From NCBI GenBank assembly GCA_002729295.1, contig PBTU01000020.1, positions 1 through 31,261 of the forward strand: a stretch of 31,261 nucleotides of DNA, read 5' to 3'. A model generated the notes under the pieces. That model ran no database searches. It had not been told where the DNA came from and saw nothing but the letters and a program-made list of their open reading frames with translations. The stretch comes from Verrucomicrobiales bacterium. Lineage in GTDB: Bacteria > Verrucomicrobiota > Verrucomicrobiia > Verrucomicrobiales > Akkermansiaceae. The position numbers and the translations under genes were made by a program. Positions 23,167-29,714 of the stretch are shown here, one piece after another. Each line of letters starts with the position of its first letter. Position 1 is the first letter of the stretch.

Positions 23167-25836
23167 ATGATTCGAATTTCAATCAAATCTCTCTTTTTGA
23201 TTTCTACAACTGCCGTTGGAGTTTCCAGTGGTGCGGTCGTTCAGAATAAGAGCTCGTCGTCAACGGCATTGTCGTTCTCGTCATTGGTTGGGGACGGGGA
23301 TTTGATTAATGCGGGCTCGAGTGATTTGATCTTGAGTGCAGTTTCCGCCTCGAACGCCAGTTTTCCGGGGAGTGGCATGACCGAGGGAAGTTACTCCGAT
23401 ACTCCAGGTGAAAATACCTTTTTTGAGGCAGGACTGCATTTTCCGGCGACCGCGACCTTTGATCTGGATGTGGTGAGTCATCCTTTGGGATATGATTTGG
23501 GTTCAATCGTAAGCTTCATGGGCTGGTCAGCGCAACATTCCGATCAGGTTTATTCGGTGGAAATCAAGAAAGTGGGATCAGCCTCATTTTCTTCTCTGAC
23601 TTCTGTTGATTATCGAGCCTTCACCGGAGTGACCCAGCCAAGCTACGAGACCCGTGTGGAGATTGAGGATGACGCGGGTAGATTTCTCGCGAGTGGGGTG
23701 GAAAGTATTCGATTCACTTTTGATGCTCCGGGAATTGTCAACGGGTCGGGAGATACCATGATTCGTGAGATTGATGTTCATGGTGCGCCCTCGGCGCTGA
23801 TGATTACTTCCCCGGTTCCCCGGCAGGTTGTTCAGAGAGACGGGAATGATCAGGCCGATATTTTGATCGAGGGAAGCTATGTGAATTCTCCTGATTCAAT
23901 TGAAGCTCGAGCCGTAGTCCTTGGATCGGGAAACAGCGGGACGGATACGGAGTGGGAGGTAATTGATTCGTCGCCGTCATCGGGATCTTACAGCGGAACC
24001 CTGGAAAATGTGTCGGCGGGTGGTTGGTATACTATTGAAGTAAGATCGGTGACTGTCGGGGTTCCTTCGGGAATTTACCAAGTGGGGAAGATTGGAGTGG
24101 GAGATATTTTCATTACGGCGGGGCAGTCTAACTCGGCGAACTTTGGTGGGCCGGCTTTTGATCCGCTTGATGATCGCGTGTCGGCGGTGACCTTGACCGA
24201 TGTTCCGCAAGTTTTGGCGCCGTGGGTGAAGGGTGCCGACCCGCAACCTTTTGCCGATGGGCCTGGTGGCTCTGTTTGGTCCAGACTGGGTGAGCAGCTG
24301 ACTTCGGAGCTCGATATTCCGGTGGCCTTTCTCTCGCTTGGGGTGGGTAGTGCGCCGATCTCGTTTTGGACCTTTCCAAGTCCCAACTATAACAACCGCC
24401 TCAAAAAGGGGATTCAATATTTTCCTCCCAACGGATTTCGTGCTTTTTTATGGCACCAAGGTGAGAGGGATTCCTCAGACGGTAAATCTAAGGGTTTTTA
24501 CGTTGATAACTTGCAGTCGATTATCGCACAGAGCCGGATCGATGCGGGATGGAATATTCCATGGTATGTTGCGGAAGTGGCATACCAAAGTTCGACCGCT
24601 TTTGGAAATCGCGAGGTAATCACGGCAGCCCAGCGCGATGTCGCCCATACAGATCCTCTGACTTTTTTGGGACCGAGAACGGAGGATTTCCATTGGGAGA
24701 ATGCCTCGGGCGGAAAGCTATTGGACGGAGTACATCTCAATGGAGCGGGGTTTGATGATCACGCGACGCAATGGCGGGAGATTTTGGGCGGGAGTGGTGT
24801 CCTGATGCTGGAAAATGGTGATTTTGAGAAAGGCTTCGATCCATCAGTCACGACGATTTCGGCTTTGAGTGAAAATGGACAAAGTATCATTGATCCTCTC
24901 GTTGGAGGAATCCACCAGGGCATTGTAGACTGGGTGGTCTTGAAGGGGAGCCTTGACGAGGCTGCCGATGGTGCTAACGGAGTGTTTAATCCGGGTGGCG
25001 ACACCTATGATAACGCGGTTGATTCCATCAGTGGAGGTGTTCTTCCTGGGATGAGTGGAAAGCATGTCGGCTTTCTTTACGGGGGATCTGCCAATAATAA
25101 CTTCCAACAAACCCGCAGAGTCCCTGTGGGGGATCACCGGGTCTATACTGTTACGGTTTCCCTCGGAGTGAGGGATGGAGATTCTACCGATGTCTTCGGG
25201 GGTGCTCTCTTGCAAATTCTCGCGGATGGTGTTCCTCAAGGGGCGGGCTTGTCGGTGATCGAGAGTGATCTGGATAGCTTGGCGGGGGGTTCGGCTGATG
25301 GAACTTTCCAGACCCTCAGCACTTCATTTTCGACGAGTGAGAGTGACAATGATTTTGAAACGCTTGGGGTGAAATTGACAAAAGTGAGCGGAGCCGGGAA
25401 CAGCTACCTGGATTTTGATAACATTAGTTTTAGTGAAAGCCCGACTCTTTACGGGAGCTGGCAGGTGGCGGAGTTTGTCTCGGATAGTGATGACCGGACT
25501 GCCTCGGGTGATCCTGATGGAGATGGTTTATCAAATCTTCTTGAATTCACTTTTGGGACCTCGCCGACTGATGGCGGGCATTCACAATTCCCGTTGACGG
25601 TTTCGGGAAATGATTTTGAGTTGTATCGTCGGGGCGCGGCCGACGCGGGGTTGGAGTACGAACTTCAGTCATCGACGACCTTAGCTCCCAACAGCTGGAG
25701 TGTGGTGCCCAATGTCACGACCGTGGTAAATTCAAGCGACGGTGAATTTGAGACAGTGCTTTTGAGCCGCCCCGGCGGGTGGGCATCCGGGCAATCGCAG
25801 GAATTTTTCCGGATTGAGGTAATTTTCGCGCCTTAG
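23167..25836 (+). CDS. Large secreted SGNH / sialate O-acetylesterase-like protein
   Basis: An 889-residue exported protein (signal peptide MIRISIKSLFLISTTAVGVSSG). An N-terminal beta-rich region (~30-205) is followed by a linker beta-domain and an SGNH esterase domain (~310-540) like sialate O-acetylesterases: GQSN with nucleophile Ser321, LWHQGERD from Leu428, and DGVHLNGAG with Asp520 and His523. A lectin-like jelly-roll (~545-755) follows, then a calcium-type repeat DPDGDGLSNLLEFTFGT (from 782) and a final beta-domain (LQSSTTLAPNSWSVVPN), a C-terminal module common in Verrucomicrobiota. It probably deacetylates polysaccharides outside the cell. The start at 23167 is chosen for its signal peptide. 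It separates eboE from eboB and points the opposite way. Confidence 0.83.
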   Translation: MIRISIKSLFLISTTAVGVSSGAVVQNKSSSSTALSFSSLVGDGDLINAGSSDLILSAVSASNASFPGSGMTEGSYSDTPGENTFFEAGLHFPATATFDLDVVSHPLGYDLGSIVSFMGWSAQHSDQVYSVEIKKVGSASFSSLTSVDYRAFTGVTQPSYETRVEIEDDAGRFLASGVESIRFTFDAPGIVNGSGDTMIREIDVHGAPSALMITSPVPRQVVQRDGNDQADILIEGSYVNSPDSIEARAVVLGSGNSGTDTEWEVIDSSPSSGSYSGTLENVSAGGWYTIEVRSVTVGVPSGIYQVGKIGVGDIFITAGQSNSANFGGPAFDPLDDRVSAVTLTDVPQVLAPWVKGADPQPFADGPGGSVWSRLGEQLTSELDIPVAFLSLGVGSAPISFWTFPSPNYNNRLKKGIQYFPPNGFRAFLWHQGERDSSDGKSKGFYVDNLQSIIAQSRIDAGWNIPWYVAEVAYQSSTAFGNREVITAAQRDVAHTDPLTFLGPRTEDFHWENASGGKLLDGVHLNGAGFDDHATQWREILGGSGVLMLENGDFEKGFDPSVTTISALSENGQSIIDPLVGGIHQGIVDWVVLKGSLDEAADGANGVFNPGGDTYDNAVDSISGGVLPGMSGKHVGFLYGGSANNNFQQTRRVPVGDHRVYTVTVSLGVRDGDSTDVFGGALLQILADGVPQGAGLSVIESDLDSLAGGSADGTFQTLSTSFSTSESDNDFETLGVKLTKVSGAGNSYLDFDNISFSESPTLYGSWQVAEFVSDSDDRTASGDPDGDGLSNLLEFTFGTSPTDGGHSQFPLTVSGNDFELYRRGAADAGLEYELQSSTTLAPNSWSVVPNVTTVVNSSDGEFETVLLSRPGGWASGQSQEFFRIEVIFAP

Positions 25837-26630
25837 AGCGAAAAGTTTGGGCACTGGGAGAGGAAGGCCTTGGGATTGTCAAAAATGACTTTATCGACGA
25901 TCTCAGCGGAGTGCTGGCGCTTCTTCATTTCTAGGGCGCACTTGATCACCGCGAGGGGATCGGAGATACCCCAATCGCAGGCGGAGTTCATCCAGATGTT
26001 CTCCATGCCAAAAGTCTCGAGAATGTCGATAGCCCGGGCTGGGGAGCATTTGGACTCGGGATAGAGAGTCATGCCGGCCCAGAAACCTTCATCGAGAACG
26101 AGCGGAGCGGTGTGTTCTTCGACGTGGTCGATGATTACGCGGCTCCGGTCGACGTTGGCGTTCTTGAGCGCATCAAGAATGAGTCGGGTGCCCTTGAGTT
26201 TGTCCTCAAGGTGCGGAGTGTGGATGAGGATGGGGCGGTCGAACTTTTTCGCGATCTCGACGTGTTCTTCAAAAATCGCGAGTTCGTTTTTTGTATTCTT
26301 GTTGAGGCCAATCTCACCGATGCCCAGGACATTGGGCTTGTCGATGAAGTCGGGAATGAGAGCCATGACTTCGCGTGCAAAGACGGGATCTTCCGCTTCC
26401 TTGGGATTGATGCAGAGCCAGCAGAAGTGCTTGATACCGAACTTGGCGGCGCGGGCCGGTTCGTATTCCGTGAGTTGACGATAATAGTCGTAAAATCCCT
26501 GGGCCGAGGCGCGATCGTAACCGGCCCAGAAAGCGGGTTCGCAAAGGGCTTCGCAGCCGGCCTGGGCGATCGTTTGGTAGTCCGCGGTGGTGCGGCTGAC
26601 CATGTGGGCGTGGGGTTCGATATACCTCAC
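25833..26630 (-). CDS. eboB: EboB-like TatD-family metal hydrolase
   Basis: A 265-residue TatD-type amidohydrolase barrel. Metal-site features: the first ligands in RYIEPHAHMVSRTT (HxH), Glu in VLGIGEIGLNKNT, His in PILIHTPHLEDK, His in VIIDHVEEHTAP, and Asp in NSACDWGISDPLAV. The segments CEPAFWAGYDRAS and HFCWLCINPKEAEDP follow EboB rather than generic TatD nucleases, in the author's reading of the family. It starts with a GTG that overlaps the stop of the small upstream gene (GTGA), showing translational coupling. The convergent esterase gene overlaps its end by four bases. Physiological role unknown, probably with EboE. Confidence 0.8.
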   Translation of the reverse strand: MRYIEPHAHMVSRTTADYQTIAQAGCEALCEPAFWAGYDRASAQGFYDYYRQLTEYEPARAAKFGIKHFCWLCINPKEAEDPVFAREVMALIPDFIDKPNVLGIGEIGLNKNTKNELAIFEEHVEIAKKFDRPILIHTPHLEDKLKGTRLILDALKNANVDRSRVIIDHVEEHTAPLVLDEGFWAGMTLYPESKCSPARAIDILETFGMENIWMNSACDWGISDPLAVIKCALEMKKRQHSAEIVDKVIFDNPKAFLSQCPNFSL

Positions 26631-26908
26631 TGGGCGGCCTCCTCGTTGTGGGCTCCGAAAGCGAATTGAATCGCAGCCGACTCAGCGGGATCGGTGGAAT
26701 GATCTGAAAATGCCAAGTGGACAGCCTGGGCGCGCGTGGTTCCTACGGGAGGATTTTGCATCGCCTTGAGCGCTTCGTGGAAGGCGGGATGGCGAAAGTC
26801 GGTTTCGCCTTCGTGCCGGTCCACGCGGTCCAGAAAGGAGGCGATCTCTAGGAGCTTGAACCGCGCATCCATGAAGTAGAGGTCCTGGATGTCTTTCTTC
26901 GTTGGCAT
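26627..26908 (-). CDS. Small unrecognised helical protein coupled to eboB
   Basis: A 93-residue soluble protein I do not recognise. It has a charged helical N-terminus (TKKDIQDLYFMDARFKLLEI, then SFLDRVDRHEG) and a predicted helical segment with HPAFHEALKAM; the C-terminal third is Ala- and His-containing with an acidic end (HNEEAAQ). There is no signal peptide or membrane segment. Its stop overlaps the GTG of eboB by four bases (GTGA), so it is translated with eboB and is likely part of the same function. It could be a reduced counterpart of EboA, an all-helical protein, but it is too short and I see no firm match. Confidence 0.72.
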   Translation of the reverse strand: MPTKKDIQDLYFMDARFKLLEIASFLDRVDRHEGETDFRHPAFHEALKAMQNPPVGTTRAQAVHLAFSDHSTDPAESAAIQFAFGAHNEEAAQ

Positions 26909-26934
26909 CTGGGTAGGCTAGTTTGGATTTGGAA

Positions 26935-27294
26935 TTATTCAACGCCGGCGACCCGTTCGTAGAATTTAGGGTTGAGCTCGGCGAGAGGTTCTTTGAGTGG
27001 GGCTAATTCCTCAGCCGGTCCGTGAATCTCAAGGCGGTAGAGCTCGGAAAAGGTAAGGGCTTGTTCGATTTGAGCACCGACGTTTTCGAGGTGGGCGAGA
27101 ACTCCGGCGGCCCCGACATAGGCTTCACGACAGAAGACCTGATCACCGCAGACGGAGAAATCGTAGTAAAGGCAGGTGTCCTCAGTGGAGGTGCGGGCGA
27201 CGAAGTCCTTCATTAGGGCTTTGAAGTCGTCTAGTTTTCCTTCCTGGACTTTGAAATACGGATTAATGCTGACTGCTTGAGAGAGTTGGCTCAT
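26935..27294 (-). CDS. Antibiotic biosynthesis monooxygenase (ABM) fold protein
   Basis: A 119-residue dimeric alpha+beta barrel protein of the ABM / YgiN-like group. It begins INPYFKVQEGKLDDFKALMK, then STEDTCLYYDFSVCGDQVFCRE, followed by AYVGAAGVLAHLENVGAQIE, a full repeat of the ABM pattern (strand, helix, strand, strand, helix with a conserved His). Some members oxidise quinols or polyketides, others degrade heme or have unknown roles. I placed the start at the ATG at 27294, with GGGAAG 9 bases upstream; the longer open frame carries no family character. It is 26 bases before the small unknown gene on the same strand, so it may belong to the eboB operon. Confidence 0.75.
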   Translation of the reverse strand: MSQLSQAVSINPYFKVQEGKLDDFKALMKDFVARTSTEDTCLYYDFSVCGDQVFCREAYVGAAGVLAHLENVGAQIEQALTFSELYRLEIHGPAEELAPLKEPLAELNPKFYERVAGVE

Positions 27295-27697
27295 GGAAGT
27301 AATCTTCCCGGAGACGCCCGGCTCGACAAGGCAGAAAAAAGCCCGGCCCGGGAAAAGGCGAAGCTTTATGGGATTGAGAGTAATCAAGACGCTGGGGATC
27401 TCCAAGATACTTGGAGGTGCCGTCGTGGTCAGCGGTTATGGCTGTCTCGTCTTTTGCCAATTTATGGGACAGAGTTTGGCGTGCTGACGAGGTGCTGGAT
27501 GACGCCTTGGCTCTTGGGGGTAGGGCCAGGGCCGATGAGGACTGACATGGGCGGGTAAATATGGAGGTGGGACAAGACGGTCAGGTGGAATAAAATACCG
27601 AATTTGGTGTGCAAGGAGTGAGAAATCTTGATTGGAGAATACCGGCGCTGGTCAAATCATTGAGATGAGTTAATATTTAAGAGGATTTTCACGAACG
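27295..27697. other. 403-base divergent spacer
   Basis: This region lies between the ABM gene and the L,D-transpeptidase. The only noteworthy open frame is a 39-codon plus-strand one at 27368-27487. An AT-rich stretch (TTAATATTTAAGAGG) at about 27670-27685 includes AAGAGGA but it is some 13 bases from the next ATG. No clear promoter, terminator or RNA structure is visible. Confidence 0.35.
27368..27487 (+). CDS. Possible 39-residue membrane peptide
   Basis: The ATG at 27368 is preceded by AAAAGGCGAAG. It would encode a short peptide with a basic start (MGLRVIKTLG) and a hydrophobic run (AVVVSGYGCLVF). It could be a genuine small membrane protein, or the N-terminal anchor of a lost alpha/beta hydrolase, but no downstream continuation is seen. 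Low support. Confidence 0.2.
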   Translation: MGLRVIKTLGISKILGGAVVVSGYGCLVFCQFMGQSLAC

Positions 27698-28705
27698 ATG
27701 CCAATTTTCCTTTTTCTTCTGATCGCAATTTGCGGCTTCCTATGGGCTGATGAGGGAAAGCCTCCGAATGGTGATGAGGCGCTGCGGGTGCAGATTTTCC
27801 TGGATCAGAAATGCTTCGGTCCGGGTTTTCTCGATGGGAAACCGGGTAATTTCACCTCAAGAGCAGCGTATTCGTATAATCGCTTTCAAGGCCGATCTCC
27901 CGGAAATTGGGCTCCTCTCGTCGTGGAGGCTCTTGAAGATGTTCAGACATTACACGCCATTGCCACCGTGCCCTCCCTGGCCACGGATTTTGTGAATCCC
28001 AGGTTGCCGACAGAAAAGTCTCTTCAGGCAAAAGAGAAATTGATGGCCTACCGGAGCTATCTGGAATTTATGGCCGAGCGTTATCATACTTCGGAGTCAT
28101 TTCTGATTGAGATGAATGGGAAAAAGAAATGCGACGGACTTCGACCGGGTCGAACCTTGAAAGTTCCGAATATCGAGCCCTTTCAGATTGAAAAGCTGGC
28201 GGCGGGGCGGATGTACAAGGAAGACGAGGTTTTGAGTCGGCGCAATATCGTGATTGATACTAGAAATAAGCAGCTGTTTATTTATGACCCGGATGGCCCG
28301 GTGACGGCGATTCCGGGAGCGGCTTTAGTCGTTTCAGAGGATGATGTGGAACCATTGGGACGGGTTGTGGCGATGTTTCCGGTCACACCGGGGCAGGAGG
28401 AGTTTATTCACCGGGGAGTTTGGGAACTGACAAACTCGATTGAATTTCCGACCTGGCGATACGATCCGAAGCTCTTGAAGGAGGGGAAGCGGGGGAAGGA
28501 TGCCTTGCAAATCCCCCATGGACCGAACAATCCGGTGGGCGTGATTTGGAATGGTCTTTCCAAGTCAGGCATCGGGATTCACGGGACCTCCAGTCCAAGA
28601 ACCATCGGTCGGGCTCAAAGCGCAGGATGTTATCGTCTTTCCAATTGGGATGCAGCTCGGTTTCCAAAATACGCTCGGCTTGGTGCGCGGGTGATAGTGC
28701 GTTAA
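27698..28705 (+). CDS. L,D-transpeptidase (YkuD domain) with LysM-like region
   Basis: A 335-residue exported protein with signal peptide MPIFLFLLIAICGFLWADE. A LysM-like stretch lies at about 115-165 (FMAERYHTSESFLIEMNG, then LRPGRTLKVPN), followed by a YkuD catalytic domain from ~183. The active site is IGIHGTSSPRTIGRAQSAGC with His295 and catalytic Cys311, then YRLSN in place of the common VRLSN. Such enzymes make 3-3 peptidoglycan crosslinks or attach proteins to the wall. The next gene (SurA/PpiC-like) follows after 9 bases, so they are probably one operon concerned with the cell envelope. Confidence 0.88.
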   Translation: MPIFLFLLIAICGFLWADEGKPPNGDEALRVQIFLDQKCFGPGFLDGKPGNFTSRAAYSYNRFQGRSPGNWAPLVVEALEDVQTLHAIATVPSLATDFVNPRLPTEKSLQAKEKLMAYRSYLEFMAERYHTSESFLIEMNGKKKCDGLRPGRTLKVPNIEPFQIEKLAAGRMYKEDEVLSRRNIVIDTRNKQLFIYDPDGPVTAIPGAALVVSEDDVEPLGRVVAMFPVTPGQEEFIHRGVWELTNSIEFPTWRYDPKLLKEGKRGKDALQIPHGPNNPVGVIWNGLSKSGIGIHGTSSPRTIGRAQSAGCYRLSNWDAARFPKYARLGARVIVR

Positions 28706-28714
28706 AACTTAAAT

Positions 28715-29656
28715 ATGAGCGCTCCGAAGATTATGGCCATTCGCATGGGGATATATGTCCTCTTGATTGGCTATCTTTTGCTCGATCTCTTTGTCTTCAA
28801 AGGTCCGCTTAAGAAGACACTCACCGAACCTCAGCTCGATACCGAGGCTGCCATCGCGGAAGCCAAAGCGCAGGGGATCGTGGCGCGAGTGTATTACGAG
28901 CCAATTTACCGGAAGCAAGTGGAAGAGCGAATGAAGGAATACCTGTGGAGGCGGGGGCGGACGCCTGAGGAGACAACATTTGGCGAACGAAAAAGTCTCC
29001 GCAAAGTTCTCCTCGATGAGATGATCGACGAGCTATTGGTTAAGATTCAGGTCAAGGTTTCGCCAATTGAAGAATATGCCGTTGATCAGGATGAGCTAAA
29101 GCAGGCAATGGAGATTGAGGAGAAGCGCCTAGGTGGCACCTTCGATGAACTGGCCAATCGATCCGGATGGCAGGGGACGGAAGAGCTGGAAATGCGACTG
29201 GGTGCGCGCATTCAGCGTGAGAATTATCTTAAAAAGAAGATCCTTGCCGATGTCAGCGAGGAAGAGGCCAGGGCTTGGTATGAAGAGAGAAAGGATGAGT
29301 TTGTTTCACCCGAACGTCGCAAGGTCAAATGGCGCTCTCGTGACGAAGGCGAATTTCAAGAGGAGTGGGTCGATACTTCAAAATTACCCAAAGAAATTGC
29401 TGAAGGAGTTTTTAAATTATCGGTCGGTGCTCAAGAAAAGCTCGGTGGCTATGAGATCGAATTGTTGGAGATCCAAGAAGCCAGAAACCATGCGTTCGAG
29501 GAGGTTAAAGAGTTGATCATTGACGCCTTAACCAGCTACCAACGCGGTAAAGGCTGGAAGTTTTTCCGCCACGAACTTCTCCGTGCGAGAGCGAAAGGGG
29601 ACAAGGTTAATAAAAATAAGATCCAGATTTTTGAAGAGAACCTGGTTGAGGAGTAG
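28715..29656 (+). CDS. Membrane-anchored SurA/PpiC-like periplasmic chaperone
   Basis: A 313-residue protein with an N-terminal membrane anchor (MGIYVLLIGYLLLDLFVF, about 11-28) and a mainly helical, charged periplasmic part. DEMIDELLVKIQVK and the downstream AMEIEEKRL...ELEMRLGARIQRENYLKKKI resemble the SurA N-terminal chaperone fold; VSEEEARAWYEERKDEFVSPE is the classic helix that leads into a parvulin domain. The parvulin domain itself is shortened: only RRKVKWRS, then KLSVGAQEKLGGYEIELLEIQEA remain, without the usual active-site Cys/His pattern. It is probably a chaperone rather than an active prolyl isomerase. It follows the L,D-transpeptidase gene by 9 bases. Confidence 0.72.
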   Translation: MSAPKIMAIRMGIYVLLIGYLLLDLFVFKGPLKKTLTEPQLDTEAAIAEAKAQGIVARVYYEPIYRKQVEERMKEYLWRRGRTPEETTFGERKSLRKVLLDEMIDELLVKIQVKVSPIEEYAVDQDELKQAMEIEEKRLGGTFDELANRSGWQGTEELEMRLGARIQRENYLKKKILADVSEEEARAWYEERKDEFVSPERRKVKWRSRDEGEFQEEWVDTSKLPKEIAEGVFKLSVGAQEKLGGYEIELLEIQEARNHAFEEVKELIIDALTSYQRGKGWKFFRHELLRARAKGDKVNKNKIQIFEENLVEE

Positions 29657-29682
29657 ATAAAAGCTCCAGCTTTCATCTACTC
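29651..29682. terminator. Bidirectional stem-loop between convergent genes
   Basis: GAGTAGAT (29651-29658) pairs with ATCTACTC (29675-29682); after one A-C mismatch AAAGC pairs with GCTTT around a TCCA loop. The stop codon of the chaperone gene is inside the left arm. The position between two convergent genes suggests it ends both transcripts, though U-runs are short. Confidence 0.65.
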
Positions 29683-29714
29683 TGACGTTTCTCCCATGCT
29701 GCGTCGTGATTGAG

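Noticed and set aside
26112..26669. 185-codon plus-strand open frame opposite eboB
   Set aside because: Antisense shadow of a gene with clear TatD-type motifs.
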